Origin: Theileria orientalis strain Shintoku
Lineage: Eukaryota > Apicomplexa > Aconoidasida > Piroplasmida > Theileriidae
Direction of reading: 5' to 3'
Assembly: GCF_000740895.1 (NCBI RefSeq)
Contig: NC_025262.1
Coordinates: forward strand, 1,170,001 to 1,234,000
Length of the DNA stretch: 64,000 nt
This document shows, piece after piece, positions 12,368-25,049 of this stretch; within the stretch, counting starts at the first letter, position 1; each line of letters begins with the position of its first letter. The translations under genes were made by a program, and so were the position numbers. The notes below the pieces were generated by a model. That model was not told where the DNA came from. It made no database searches and saw only the letters and a program-made list of their open reading frames with translations.

Positions 12368-13370
12368 ATGGCTGAGCATTTAGCTAGGATTATTGGCACA
12401 GAGGAGGACAGGGTTAACTGCCCTTTTTTCTGGAAAATAGGAGCGTGCCGACATGGAGACCAGTGTAGTAGAACCCATTACAAGCCTTCCGCTGCCCAAA
12501 CTCTTGTCATTAGACATATGTACCAAAATCCTCCTGTAGCAATCGCAATTGCTGAGGGACAAATGAGTTTGTTTTATTTTTTACTCGACTATTGATAATC
12601 CTACCTATTTACTCGTTAAATAACGAGTATTTTATTTAATAATTTAAATAAAATATATCTGTAGTATCTGATGAGTTACTGGATAAGGCCGCAGACCATT
12701 TTGAGGAATTTTTTGAGGAAGTCTTTCTTGAGCTAATGAAATACGGGGAAATTGAGGATATGGTAGTGTGCGATAACATTGGAGACCATATCATTGGAAA
12801 CGTTTACATTAAATACACAGACGAAAGTGCCGCCTGTAGAGCTGTGACCTCGCTCTCAGGAAGATATTACGGAGGTATATATGTGTATTGATATTTACCT
12901 CCTTGAATTATATTATTCACTAAATTTAAATTTAACATTCAAAATTATAACCAATTTAATAGGTCGACCTATACAGTGCGAATATACGCCTGTAACAGAC
13001 TTCAGGGAGGCCAGATGCAGGCAGTTTGTAGAAGGCCAATGTAGAAGAGGTGGATACTGTAATTTTATGCACATAAAGCACGTTCCACGCTCCCTTAGAA
13101 GGAAACTAATGAAAAGAATGTACGAAGAATTCCCGGAATACAAAAGAAGATCACCAAGAGGCTCACATCGCAATAGGTAGGTCGTAACAGCATGTGAATT
13201 TGTATGATTGTGTTAAATATATGTACACATCTCAAGATTATAAACAATTAACCTGATTAATTAGATCCAGGAGCCCACAAAGGCCCAAGAGGCAAACGAG
13301 TGAAGAACGCCGAGATATGATTGAGCAGTGGAACAGAGAAAGAGAAGCGAAAACCGCCGGAGATAATTAA
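12368..13370 (+). CDS. U2AF1: U2AF small subunit (U2AF35), 242 aa
   Basis: Four exons (12368-12566, 12665-12874, 12963-13176, 13265-13370), all joined in phase-compatible GT..AG introns of 88-98 bp. The protein has a first CCCH zinc finger ([20 protein letters not shown]), a U2AF-homology RRM ([25 protein letters not shown]), a second zinc finger ([19 protein letters not shown]) after PVTDFREA, and a short Arg/Ser-type tail. U2AF35 reads the AG at 3' splice sites and, with U2AF65, brings U2 snRNP to the branch point. Length and domain order match the family. The tail is shorter than in animals. The start ATG gives the conserved [18 protein letters not shown] opening. Confidence 0.95.
12610..12629. 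other. Perfect 9-bp inverted repeat in U2AF35 intron 1
   Basis: TACTCGTTA and its exact complement TAACGAGTA are separated by only AA. The palindrome sits in the middle of the first intron, so it could fold in the pre-mRNA. It may also be chance in AT-rich sequence. Confidence 0.6.
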
Positions 13371-13485
13371 TTTTAACTCACAAATAATTTATTGTAATTT
13401 TATATTTTACTCAATATATAAATTAGTTACACGCTGACGGTCCCCATCCAGTCTATACCAATTAGTATTATGTACACAATTTATA

Positions 13486-14295
13486 ATGGCAGGCATAGGA
13501 GCAGGATATGACTTATCAGTATCTACATTCTCACCCGATGGAAGGGTGTTCCAGGTGGAATACGCTACGAAAGCAGTAGACACAGCTCCAACGGCAGTTG
13601 CGGCAGTTTTTAAGGACGGAATAGTGTTTGCAGCAGATTCTTTGGCGTGCGGACTCCAAACTGAGTCAGCAACATACTCGAACGTGTTACAGGCAAAAGC
13701 AGCTTGGAGAGTATTCGCGGTGGACGAACGCATAGGAGCAGTAGTGGCAGGCCTGTTGCCGGACGCCAAGTGCGTCGTCAAGAGAGCACAGGAGGAATGT
13801 AAGTGGTTTTTGAAGGAGTACGGAGTGCACGCCCCGGTAAGAGTTATCGCAGAGCGCGTAGCACTTTTCGTCCACGCCTACACCCTATACTGGCACGTGA
13901 GGCCATTCGGAGTATCAGTACTCCTAGCTGGAAAGGATTCCACAGGAGAAGGTGCGTTTCAAAGGCCATATGGATTTTTAGATGAGTTGTACTGCATAGA
14001 ACCCAGCGGGGCATGCTACAAATACGGAGGAATGGCAATAGGAAAGGGAAAACACGTGGCAAAAACGGAATTGGAAAAGTTAAACCTGAAGGAATCAACC
14101 TGTAAAGAATCGCTGGCGAATATGTGCTATGTTATTTCCCAGTGCCGCGACGAAGGGTCGCTGAAAACAGCCGATGTTCAGCTGGCCTGGATATGTCCGG
14201 AAAGCAGCAACACATTTCAAATCGTACCGGAAGATCTAGCAAATAGTGCGAAGGCCGAAGCGACTCAGCGCTTGAACACAGCCCAGGAAGAATAA
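13486..14295 (+). CDS. PSMA3: 20S proteasome subunit alpha type-3 (alpha7), 269 aa
   Basis: A single exon that starts MAGIGAGYDLSVSTFSPDGR, the signature of the proteasome alpha N-terminus; the GYDLS..TFSPDGRVFQVEYA form is specific to the alpha-type-3/PRE10 subunit. The body keeps the alpha fold motifs (DGIVFAADSL, GAVVAGLLPDA, RPFGVSVLLAG). Alpha subunits form the outer gate rings and are not proteolytic. The acidic C-terminal tail (LNTAQEE) is short. It lies 115 bp downstream of U2AF35 on the same strand; each gene probably has its own promoter. Confidence 0.94.
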   Translation: MAGIGAGYDLSVSTFSPDGRVFQVEYATKAVDTAPTAVAAVFKDGIVFAADSLACGLQTESATYSNVLQAKAAWRVFAVDERIGAVVAGLLPDAKCVVKRAQEECKWFLKEYGVHAPVRVIAERVALFVHAYTLYWHVRPFGVSVLLAGKDSTGEGAFQRPYGFLDELYCIEPSGACYKYGGMAIGKGKHVAKTELEKLNLKESTCKESLANMCYVISQCRDEGSLKTADVQLAWICPESSNTFQIVPEDLANSAKAEATQRLNTAQEE

Positions 14296-14723
14296 AGATT
14301 TAAATCTGATTTTAAAAATAAAGTATTGAATAAGTAACGAAGTATATATGTTTATATAGCATAAATGTACGGAAATGTGATATAAATTGTGTCATATCTG
14401 TGTGTTTAGATGAAATGATGATTTGAGTTGAAGTTTGTATGTAATGTGTATTGTTTTTAATACAAGAAGAGCCGTAAAAGGTGTAATAAGTTAAAGCCAT
14501 CCCCACTCCACCACAGCTCGAGAGAAGAAGCAGGTATATACATAATATTTGTCCATATATATTGTTGTGTTTCATAAATTGGAAATTATTATTTTAATGG
14601 AGATGAACTAAAAAATAAAAGTAAATTAAATATAGAGAACACTAAGAAGGTTAAATGTGGAATATCGCATAGATTAAAAGCAGATTATGGATTTAGGGTT
14701 TTATAAAAACATTAGATTTTAAA
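14296..14723. other. Intergenic stretch between proteasome and PRP8 genes
   Basis: AT-rich, probably the 3' UTR of the proteasome gene and the promoter of PRP8. A minus-strand frame (14575-14312) opens with a signal-peptide-like run (ILCIYLLLLSSCGGVGM) and includes a small GC-richer patch at 14495-14530, but it has no further support and I do not call it a gene. Confidence 0.4.
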
Positions 14724-17700
14724 ATGGTTTTAAATAACGACCCAAATAAACAGAATTTCCCCGGGAATAATACACAGAACCCGGGTAACGGAGTACCGCA
14801 GTTTCCTACCAATGTAAATTATCAAATACCCACACATAACATGCCTCCGCCAAATTTCCCGTTCATGCCACCGATGGGTAACCCACCATTGCCACCGGGA
14901 ATGGTTTTCCCACCGCCAATGATGCCGCCAGGGATGGCGTTCCCGCCGGGGATGATGCCGCCTCCAGGAATGCCAATGCCACCAGGATTCGTCATGCCGC
15001 CCCCACCCGGAGTGAATCACGCGCCTCCATTAATTCCAGAGCAGCGGCCAGAAATGAGCACAGTTGCGAATCAAAACGGAAAAGAATATAAGGAAGAAGG
15101 CCTGACCAACGGAACAGTGGAGCACGACACAGGCATAACGAACTTTAAGATAAACAGATTTCAACTGGCGGAATTCGAGAAGCTGCAGGAGAAGGCGAGA
15201 AAATGGCAGAAGTTGAACCTGAGGAAGTACACGAAGAGCACGGCGACAGTAAACTCGTCATTCTCAGCACCAATGCCACCAGAGCACATCAGGAAGGTGA
15301 TCAGAGACCACGGAGACATGAGCAGCAGGAAGTACCGCTACGACAAGAGAGTGTACCTGGGAGCACTGAAGTATGTGCCGCACGCAGTGTACAAGCTTCT
15401 AGAGAACATGCCGATGCCCTGGGAACAGGTGAGGAACGTGGAGGTGCTATACCACATCACAGGAGCAATCACGTTCGTGGACGAGATACCCTGGGTAGCA
15501 GATCCGATCTTCCTGGCGCAATGGGGAACAATGTGGATTATGATGAGAAGAGAGAAGAGAGATAGGAGGCACTTCAAGAGAATGAGGTTCCCGCCGTTCG
15601 ACGACGAAGAGCCGCCAATAGACTACTCGGAAAACATACTGGACCTGGAGCCTCTGGAGGCGATACAGATGCAGCTGGACCCAGAAGAAGACGCAAGCGT
15701 GATAGACTGGTTCTACGACCATAAGCCGCTGCAGTACGACCGGAGGAGAATGAACGGAACGAGCTACCGCAAGTGGTTCCTGTCAATAGAGCAGATGTCA
15801 GTACTGTACAGGCTGGCCTCGCAGCTCTTCAGCGACATTCAGGACGACAACTACTTCTACCTCTTTAACCTGAAGGCGTTTTACACAGCGAAGGCACTGA
15901 ACACAGCAATACCAGGAGGACCGAAGTTCGAGCCGCTGTACAGAGACATGGACGAGGACGAGGACTGGAATGAGTTCAACGACATAAGTAAGCTGATAAT
16001 AAGGCAGCAGATAAGGACGGAGTACAAGATAGCGTTCCCGTACCTGTACAACAGCAGGCCGAGAAAGGTGGCAATAAGCAGCTACCACACGAAGTTGTGC
16101 GCATACATACGCCAGGAGGACCCAGATTTAGACGTGTTCTACTACGATCCGATCATAAACCCACTGCCCTCATATAAAATGTATAAGCCTGCGAAAGAAA
16201 ATAGGAATCCAACACACGCTAATGAAATTAAGGAAAGTAAGTCAGGAAGAATAGAAGACCAGAATAAGATGGAAAGAGAAAGAGTAAAGAATGAAGAAAA
16301 TGAGGAAAAGAAGAAACACGAAAAGGGAGATAATAAATCTGATAGGCATAGAGAATCAGGTAGCCACAAAGAATCAGAAAGGCATAAAGAATCAACTATC
16401 AACAAAGATACAGAAAGGCATAGAAATAGAGAAACAGAAAAGGAAAAGGATGAAAAGTTGAGAAGATCTAGTAGGCTAAGAAGCAGAGATAAGGAAGATT
16501 ATAGGGACAAGGATAAGGATAGAGATAGGAGTAGAGATAGAGGTAGGGATAGGAGTAGAAGCAAAGATAAGCATAGAGAAAGAGAAGTTGAAAAGAGAAA
16601 GAGCAGGAGAGGAGATAGAGGAAGAGATAGAGATAGAAGTAGAACTAGGAGTAGGAGTAGAAGTAGAAGTAGAAGTAGAGATAAGAGAAAGAGAGAGTCT
16701 AAATCAGATAAGGACAGTGGAGATAAGTATGTAAGAACAGAAAGGGAAACTAGGTCTAGAAGAGGAAGAGGATCAGAATCAAAGAAAGAAGAAAAGGAAG
16801 TGGGAACAGATGCTAGTAACGTTAATGCCAACAACAAGTTTAATAGTGGCCTCAATGCCAGTCATAAAGCTGATACTAACCACAAGACCGGTAATGATGC
16901 TAACAGTAACTTCAATGCTACCGCCAACGCCAATGCTACCGGCAATACCAATGCTACCGCCAACGCCAATGCTACCGGCAATACCAATGCTACCGGCAAT
17001 ACCAATGCTACCGCCAACGCCAATGCTACCGGCAATACCAATGCTACCGGCAATACCAATGCTACCGCCAATGCCAATTATAATGACGTTAATACTAACC
17101 ACAAAACGAGCTCTAAAGCAATCAATAAAAAGGAAGAGCACGGAGGTCACGTGAGTTATGTAAAGGAAGAGGAGGAGGACGAAGAAGAAGAATTTGTGTT
17201 GGATGAAGGAGTGAGGCCGTTTTTGGAAAATGTGCCACTGTCGAACGAGAATACGGCAAATGGAATAAGCCTGTATTGGGCGCCACACCCATATAACAAG
17301 AGAAGTGGAATGTGTAGAAGAGCAATAGACCTGCCGATAGTAAATTCATGGTTCAGAGAGCACGTGCCGAGCAATTACCCAGTGAAGGTGAGAGTGTCAT
17401 ACCAAAAGTTGCTGAAAGGATGGGTGATAAGTAACCTGCACGGAAAGAAGCCGAAGGGAATGAAGAAGAGAAGGCTGTTTAAAGTGTTCAGAGGAACGAA
17501 GTTTTTTCAAACGACAGAATTGGACTGGGTGGAAGTGGGACTGCAAGTGTGTAGACAAGGATATAACATGCTAAACCTGCTGATACACAGAAAAAACTTG
17601 AATTACCTGCACCTAGATTATAACTTTAACCTGAAGCCAGTGAAGACGCTGACGACGAAGGAAAGGAAAAAGTCGAGGTTCGGAAACGCATTTCACCTGT

Positions 17701-20700
17701 GCAGAGAGATACTGAGGCTGACGAAGCTGGTGGTAGATTCGCACGTGCAGTACAGGCTGGGAAACGTGGACGCGTATCAGTTGGCAGACGGGCTGCAGTA
17801 CATATTCTCACACGTGGGTCAGCTGACGGGAATGTACAGATATAAGTACAGGCTGATGAGGCAAGTGAGAATGTGCAAGGACCTGAAGCACCTGATCTAC
17901 TACAGGTTTAACACGGGGCCAGTAGGAAAGGGACCAGGATGCGGATTCTGGGTGTGCGGATGGAGAGTGTGGTGCTTCTTCCTGAGAGGAATACTGCCGC
18001 TGCTGGAAAGGTGGCTGGGAAACCTGCTGGCAAGACAGTTTGAAGGAAGAGTGACGAAGGGAGTGGCGAAGACAGTGACGAAGCAGAGAGTGGAGTCGCA
18101 CTTCGACCTGGAGCTGAGAGCAGCAGTGATGCACGACATCCTGGACATGATGCCAGAGGGGATCAGAGCGTCGAAGGCGAAGACGATACTGCAGCACCTG
18201 AGCGAAGCGTGGCGCTGCTGGAAGTCGAACATACCGTGGAAGGTGCCGGAGCTGCCCTCGCCAATAGAAAACATGATACTGAGGTACGTGAAGCTGAAGG
18301 CGGACTGGTGGACGAACGCATGCTACTACAACAGAGAAAGAATAAAGAGAGGAGCGACAGTGGATAAGACGGTGTGCAGAAAGAATCTGGGAAGGCTGAC
18401 GAGGCTGTGGCTGAAGAGTGAGCACGAGCGGCAGCACAACTACCTGAAGGACGGACCGTATCTGACGGGAGAAGAGGCAGTGGCAATATACACGACGGCA
18501 GTGCACTGGCTGGAGTCGAGGAAGTTTGTGCACATACCGTTCCCGCCGCTCAACTACAAGCACGACACGAAGATACTGATCCTGGCGCTGGAGCAGCTGA
18601 AGGAGCCTTACGCGACGAGAGGAAGACTGAATGAGTCGCAGAGGACGGAGCTGGGGCTGATAGAGAAGGCGTACGACAACCCGCACGAGTGCCTGAGCAG
18701 CATTAAGCGTCAGCTGCTGACGCAGAGGACCTTCAAGGAGGTGGCGATCGAGTTCATGGACATGTACTCGCACCTGGTGCCAGTGTACGACATAGACCCG
18801 TCGGAGAAGATAACGGACGCGTACCTGAACCAGTACCTGTGGTACGAAGCGGACGCGAGGAAGCTGTTTCCGAACTGGGCGAAGCCGTCAGACTCGGAGC
18901 CGGCGCCGCTGCTGGTCTACAAGGTGTGCCAGGGGATCAACAACTTCACGAAAGTGTGGGAAAACCACAGCGAGGACGGAGAGCCGACCTTCGTAGTGCT
19001 GCTGAACAGCAAGTTCGACCGAGTGTACGAAAAGGTGGATCTGACGCTGCTAAACAGACTGCTGAGGCTGATCGTGGACCACAACATCGCGGACTACATC
19101 ACGGCGAAAAACAACGTCTCGATCGCGTTCAAGGACATGACGCACATCAACAGCTTCGGGTTCATAAGAGGACTGCAGTTCAGCCCCTTTGTGTTCATGT
19201 ACTACGCGCTGGTGCTGGACCTGCTGCTGCTGGGTCTGACGAGAGCGACGGAGATAGCAGGGCCGTACAACGCGGAAAACGAATTCCTGTGCTTCCCCTC
19301 AGTGGAAATAGAGACGAGGCACCCAATAAGAATGTACTGCAGATACATAGACCAGATCTACGTGCTCTTCAAGTTCACAGGCGCCGAGGCGCGGGAGCTG
19401 GTGCAGAGGTACCTGAGCGAGAACCCGGACCCGAACAACGAGAACGTGGTGGGATACAACAACAAGAGCTGCTGGCCGAAGGACTGCAGAATGCGCCTGA
19501 TGAAGCACGACGTTAACCTGGGAAGAGCAGCATTCTGGGAAATGCAGTCACGCCTGCCGCGCTCAGTGACGGGGCTGGAGTGGCAGGACTCGTTCGTCTC
19601 AGTCTACAGCAAGGATAACCCGAACCTGCTCTTCAGCATGTGCGGGTTCGAAGTGAGAATACTGCCGAAGCTGCACGCGAGCAAGATGAGCGCCTCGTCA
19701 GAAGGAGTGTGGAAGCTGCAAAACTACAACACGAAGGAGCTGTCAGCAACAGCGTACCTGCGAGTAGACCAGGCGAGTCTGAGCGCGTTCGAAAACAGAG
19801 TGAGGCAGATCCTGATGTCATCAGGAAGCACGACCTTCACGAAAATCGCAAACAAGTGGAACACGGCACTGATCGCGCTGATGACGTACTTCAGAGAGGC
19901 GAGCATCCACACGAACGAGCTGCTGGACCTGCTGGTTAAGTGCGAAAACAAGATACAGACGAGAATAAAGATAGGACTCAACAGTAAGATGCCGAGCAGG
20001 TTCCCGCCGGTGGTCTTCTACAGCCCGAAGGAGCTGGGAGGCCTGGGCATGCTCTCGATGGGCCACATCCTTATCCCGCAGTCTGACCTGAAGTACAGTA
20101 AGCAGACGGACGCAGGGATCACGCACTTCAGAAGCGGAATGTCGCACGAGGAGGACCAGCTAATCCCGAACCTGTACAGGTACATACAGACGTGGGAAAG
20201 CGAGTTCATAGAGAGCCAGCGAGTGTGGGCGGAGTACGCGCTCAAGAGGCAGGAGGCGCAGCAGCAGAACCGAAGGCTGACGCTGGAGGACCTGGAGGAC
20301 TCCTGGGACCGAGGAATCCCGAGAATCAACACGCTCTTCCAGAAGGACAGGCACACGCTGGCCTACGACAAGGGCTGGAGAGTGACGCTGCACTTCAGGC
20401 AGTACCAGATCCTGAAGGTGAACCCGTTCTGGTGGACGCACCAGAGGCACGACGGGAAGCTGTGGAACCTGAACAACTACAGAACGGACATGATACAGGC
20501 GCTGGGAGGAGTCGAGGGGATCCTGGAGCACACGCTCTTCAAGGGCACGTACTTCACGACCTGGGAAGGGCTCTTCTGGGAGAAGGCGTCGGGCTTCGAG
20601 GAGTCGATGAAGTACAAGAAGCTGACGAACGCGCAGAGGAGCGGCCTGAACCAGATACCGAACAGGCGCTTCACGCTCTGGTGGTCGCCGACGATCAACA

Positions 20701-23271
20701 GAGCGAACGTGTACGTGGGATTCCAGGTGCAGCTGGACCTGACGGGAATATTCATGCACGGAAAGATCCCGACGCTTAAGATATCGCTGATACAGATCTT
20801 CAGAGCGCACCTGTGGCAGAAGATACACGAAAGCATCGTGATGGACCTGTGCCAGGTGCTGGACATGGAGCTGGACGCGCTGGAGATAGAGACGGTGCAG
20901 AAGGAGACGATACACCCGCGCAAGTCATACAAGATGAACAGCTCGTGCGCGGACATACTGCTGACGGCGGCGTACAAGTGGAGGATGTCGAAGCCGGCGC
21001 TGCTGACGGACTCGGCGCCGAAGGACGCGGAGAAGGACGTGGTGGCGACGAAGTACTGGATCGACGTGCAGCTGCGCTGGGGAGACTACGACTCGCACGA
21101 CATCGAGCGCTACTGCAGGGCTAAGTTCCTGGACTACACGACGGACAGCATGTCGATCTATCCGTGCCCGACGGGGTGCATGCTGGGCGTGGACCTGGCG
21201 TACAACCAGCACTCGGGCTACGGCTACTGGTTCCCGGGCATGCGCGAGCTGATGGTGAAGGCGATGAACAAGATCATGAAGGCGAACCCGGCGATGTTCG
21301 TGCTGCGAGAACGAATAAGGAAGAGCCTGCAGCTCTACAGCAGTGAGCCGACGGAGCCGTACCTGTCCTCGCAGAACATGGGCGAGCTCTTCGGCTCGCA
21401 GACGATCTGGTTCGTCGACGACACGAACGTATACAGAGTGACCATCCACAAGACGTTCGAGGGGAACCTGACGACGAAGCCGGTCAACGGAGCGATCTTC
21501 ATCTTCAACCCGAAGACGGGGCAGCTGTTCCTGAAGGTGATCCACACGTCGGTGTGGGCGGGGCAGAAGAGGCTCTCGCAGCTTTCTAAGTGGAAGACGG
21601 CGGAGGAGGTGGTGGCGCTCATCAGGTCGCTGCCGGTCGAGGAGCAGCCGAAGCAGATCATCGTGACGCGGCGCGGCATGCTCGACCCGCTCGAGGTGCA
21701 CCTGGTCGACTTCCCGAACATCGTGATCAAGGGCAGCGAGCTGCAGCTGCCCTACCAGTCGATCATGAAGCTGGAGAAGTTCGGCGACCTGATCCTGAGG
21801 GCGACGCAGCCGGAGATGGTGCTCTTCAACCTCTACGACGACTGGCTCAAGAGCATCAGCAGCTACACGGCCTTCAGCAGGCTCATCCTGATCCTGCGCG
21901 CGATCCACGTGAACGCGGAGCGCGCGAAGGTGATCCTGAAGCCGAACAAGACGACGGTCACGCTCCCGCACCACGTCTGGCCGAACCTGACCGACAACGA
22001 GTGGATCAACGTCGAGATTGCGCTCAAGGACCTGATCCTGGCCGACTACGCGAAGAGGAACTCGGTGACCGTCACGAGCCTCACGCAGACTGAGATCCGG
22101 GACATCATCCTGGGCATGGAGATCGCGCCGCCTGACGTGCAGCGGCAGCAGATAGAGGAGTCGACTGACCAGGCGGCGAAGTCGGTGACCACGAAGACGG
22201 TGAACGTGCACGGCGAGGAGATCGTGGTGACGACGCAGTCGCCGCACGAGCAGCAGGTCTTCGCGAGCAAGACTGACTGGCGCAACCGCTGCCTCGCCTC
22301 GGGCACGCTGCACCTGCGCGCGAAGCACATCTACGTGGCCACCGTCGAGTCGAGTCAGGTGGTGGTGCTTCCGAACAACCTGATCAGGAAGCTGATAGCG
22401 GTGGCTGACCTGCGGACGCAGGTGGCCGCGTACCTCTACGCGAAGCACGAGGAGTCGGGCTCTGAGAAGGGTGGGCACTTTTATTTATTTAGTTGATAGT
22501 TGTTTTGTTAGGTATTTATTGGTAGGTAGTTATTGGTTGCTAGTTGTTGGTAGTTGTTAGTTGGTTATTACTAGTTGCTAGTTGTTACTACTAGTTGTTA
22601 GTTAATTAGTTAAGCAATTACAGTTACCAGTAAACAGTTACTAGTTACACAGTTACTAGTAAAAATGATATGCAACTACACAGTTACTAGGTAGTTGTTA
22701 GAAATTACACAGCCTGTATTGAAAATAATGTTCAGTCTACTCGATCGTGTGCATGGTGCTGGTGCCGCAGGTGGGAACGCACAAGAACGTCGTGCTCCCG
22801 AAGCTGAAGCCGGAGCACGAGGCGCTCAACGACCTGGTGCCGATAGGGTGGATGTTCACGAGGCCGAACGAGGGCGAGATCGAGCAGCAGACGCTGGAGT
22901 ACCACCAGAAGATGATCAACGACTTCAACTGGGACGTGGCAGCAGTGATGGGAACGTGCACGTTCACGCCGGGATCGTGCGCAATAGCGGCCAAGAAGCT
23001 GGTGAACCCGCTCGAAAAGCCGCAGAACCTGCAGCTGGAGAGCGTCCAGGTGCTCGTGTCGGACACGTTCAAGGGCTTCTTCCTGGTGCCCGCGGACGGA
23101 GCGTGGAACTACAACTTCATGGGAGCAAAACACTCGCCGCACATGAACTACCAGCTGCAGATAGAGGTGCCGAAGCCGTTCTACGACCCGGTTCACAGGC
23201 CACTCCACTTCATACAGTTCGCGCACGCCTCGCAGGAGAAAATATTCGAGGAAGATAATCCACTTGCGTAA
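14724..23271 (+). CDS. PRP8: Pre-mRNA splicing factor PRP8, 2,760 aa
   Basis: Exon 1 is 14724-22470 and exon 2 is 22736-23271, joined in phase 1 across a 265-bp intron. Conservation is strong throughout: the N-terminal domain ([20 protein letters not shown]), the reverse transcriptase-like core ([20 protein letters not shown]), the linker/endonuclease-like region, the RNase H-like domain and, in exon 2, the Jab1/MPN domain ending with SWNYNFMG-type sequence (here AWNYNFMG). PRP8 is the scaffold of the U5 snRNP at the spliceosome active site. It is about 425 residues longer than the human protein. The extra length is a Met/Pro-rich N-terminus (residues 15-110) and an insert at about residues 485-825, rich in Arg/Glu/Ser and Asn-Ala-Thr repeats, placed between the N-terminal domain and the RT-like core. 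GC is high at the 3' end of exon 1. Confidence 0.97.
16917..17078 (+). repeat. 18-bp in-frame repeats in PRP8, nine units
   Basis: Two alternating 18-bp units encode ATANAN and ATGNTN. The order is A-B-A-B-B-A-B-B-A, suggesting a 36- or 54-bp higher-order duplication. They sit inside the species-specific insert of PRP8. Confidence 0.9.
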
Positions 23272-23607
23272 AAAGAGATAATTTTTATAAATTTAAAAGT
23301 ACGTGTGTAAAATGGAGTATGTATGTTGTTTATTCATCCAAGTGTAGGTCACCAGTGGAAGGAGACGTGATTAACTTATATGAGCGATATATAAGAGTTG
23401 GAAGACAGCAATGCTAAATAAAATTAGTAATTAAAAATTAAACATCGATATAACTGAGAATGGTAGGTGTATAAGGCATAGACGGGTGTCGTAAATGGTG
23501 TGTAGTAGAAATGAGGTTAAAGAATTGTGGAGAGCGAAAGCAATGAATTTGTCAAATTAGACAAGGACAAAAAGATTTAGTTTGTACTATAGTTTAGTTT
23601 GCTGTTA
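23272..23607. other. Intergenic, nothing recognised
   Basis: Lies between PRP8 and the transporter gene. I see no coding frame, RNA gene or repeat; it probably contains the 3' end of the PRP8 transcript and the promoter of the next gene. Confidence 0.45.
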
Positions 23608-24997
23608 ATGGTAAAGTTGTGGAGACAGATTTCTGACCTGGAAAGCAATGAGGGGAGCTCGAGTTATGATGGGCTAACACAGTTCCTGGAATGTACGTGC
23701 GAAGGGAACGCGCTGGAAGGACCGTGCGAATACTGCGTGAAAAAACAGCAGGATTCTTCGCTAATATCGAGAGTATCGGAATCGTTTCTCCAGCAAGGCC
23801 CGGTGGTGACGGCGAACATGCTAATGTTATTCTCAATACTGTTGTATTCAGGTAATTTTGCAAGATAGGAGCCTAGTTACGAAGCCGTTGACTAAAATGG
23901 CTGGGATGTGCCCAGATATTGTTGAAAAGCGGCACGCCGACTCAGACGCGTAAAATGTGTTCAGGGAACTCAGTCGTCGTTAAGAAGTACATACTGCTGG
24001 GAGGGACGGGGCCGGGGTACCTATTCTTGAGGTCGATCATTACGATTCCGTTCTTCCTGATCATTTACGCAATAAACAGGAAGAAGAATAAGTCGATTCT
24101 GGTGCTTAACGAGAGCAGGAAAACGAACTTGATCATGATAACCGCTTGCGTCTCAGGCGCAATGCGCCAGTCGCTGGTGCCGTTCATAATGGAAGGCTCG
24201 GAGGCGTCGACGATGGGAATAGTGGCGCCCTCGGTTCCGCTGGTGACGGCAGTGATCTCACACATGTTCAACGTGGAGAAGCTGACGAAGATAACGGTGG
24301 TGTGCCTTCTGATATCGACTACAGGACTGGTATTTGCACTGGACCTGGTCAACAAGCTATTATGTGAGTTAGTGAAAGTAAAATGATGTTCAGCGTCCTC
24401 ACACCTATCGTACTACCTACTGCTCCTGATACCAATAACGAAGTCGTTCCAGGTGAGAAGGCTTTCGGCTCATTGACGAATAGGTGGTTTTCCTAAAAAT
24501 GTCGAGCGATAAATTTGAGGCGCTACACCTGATGGCGAACCAGGTGTTGGTGTCAGTGTTGTTTTGTTTGCCCATGTCCATAATAGTGTCTCTATTAAAG
24601 ACAGGGAGCATATCCAAGGCGGCGTCCATGATGCTGACTTTTACATGTGAGTTCATATTCTGATTGCATACTTATTGGATAAAAGGCAATAATAAATCCG
24701 CAGTTAAGCAGTTTCTGTGTGCACTATACTCGGTTCTGGCAATTCTGTTCCTAGCGTGGAGGATTCAGATATATTGTCTGAAGGTTAGTGGTGCACATAT
24801 AGAAGCATTTGTAGGTGCTGGGAGCAACCATGGTGTCACTGTACCAGACTCTGAGGCCGTTCTTCACAATGATACTGGGAATGATTATTCTGGGTGAGGA
24901 GATGACCATCAGAAAGACAGTGGGATCCCTGATAATATGTGTGGCCCTGGTTATTTACCAGAAGAACAGAGTTAGGCCTCAGAACACACAGCACTAG
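23608..24997 (+). CDS. Drug/metabolite transporter (EamA-type), 363 aa, six exons
   Basis: Exons 23608-23851, 23965-24363, 24394-24452, 24520-24646, 24704-24783 and 24815-24997. Every junction keeps frame; introns are 30-113 bp. The third intron ends in TTTGAG, an unusual acceptor, so that junction is the least certain. The protein has a Cys-containing cytosolic N-terminus (CTCEGNALEGPCEYC) and about ten hydrophobic helices. The second half ends with LGATMVSLYQTLRPFFTM and LGMIILGEE, the typical end of EamA/DMT carriers. Such transporters move small metabolites, nucleotide sugars or drugs across membranes. The substrate and membrane cannot be read from sequence. Confidence 0.8.
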
Positions 24998-25049
24998 AAT
25001 ATATGATATTTTAAAATAAATTCTAAGTTAATCTAGTATAAAATGCATA

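Noticed and set aside
14312..14575. 87-residue minus-strand frame with a hydrophobic start
   Set aside because: Looks like a signal peptide by composition only; the rest is AT-rich random-like sequence between two plus-strand genes.
17808..18773. 321-residue minus-strand frame inside PRP8
   Set aside because: Same reason: antisense shadow with Gln/Arg/Leu bias over a conserved region.
20925..22478. 517-residue minus-strand frame inside PRP8
   Set aside because: Antisense shadow of highly conserved PRP8 sequence in a GC-rich stretch; composition is Leu/Arg/Val/His-rich with no domain.
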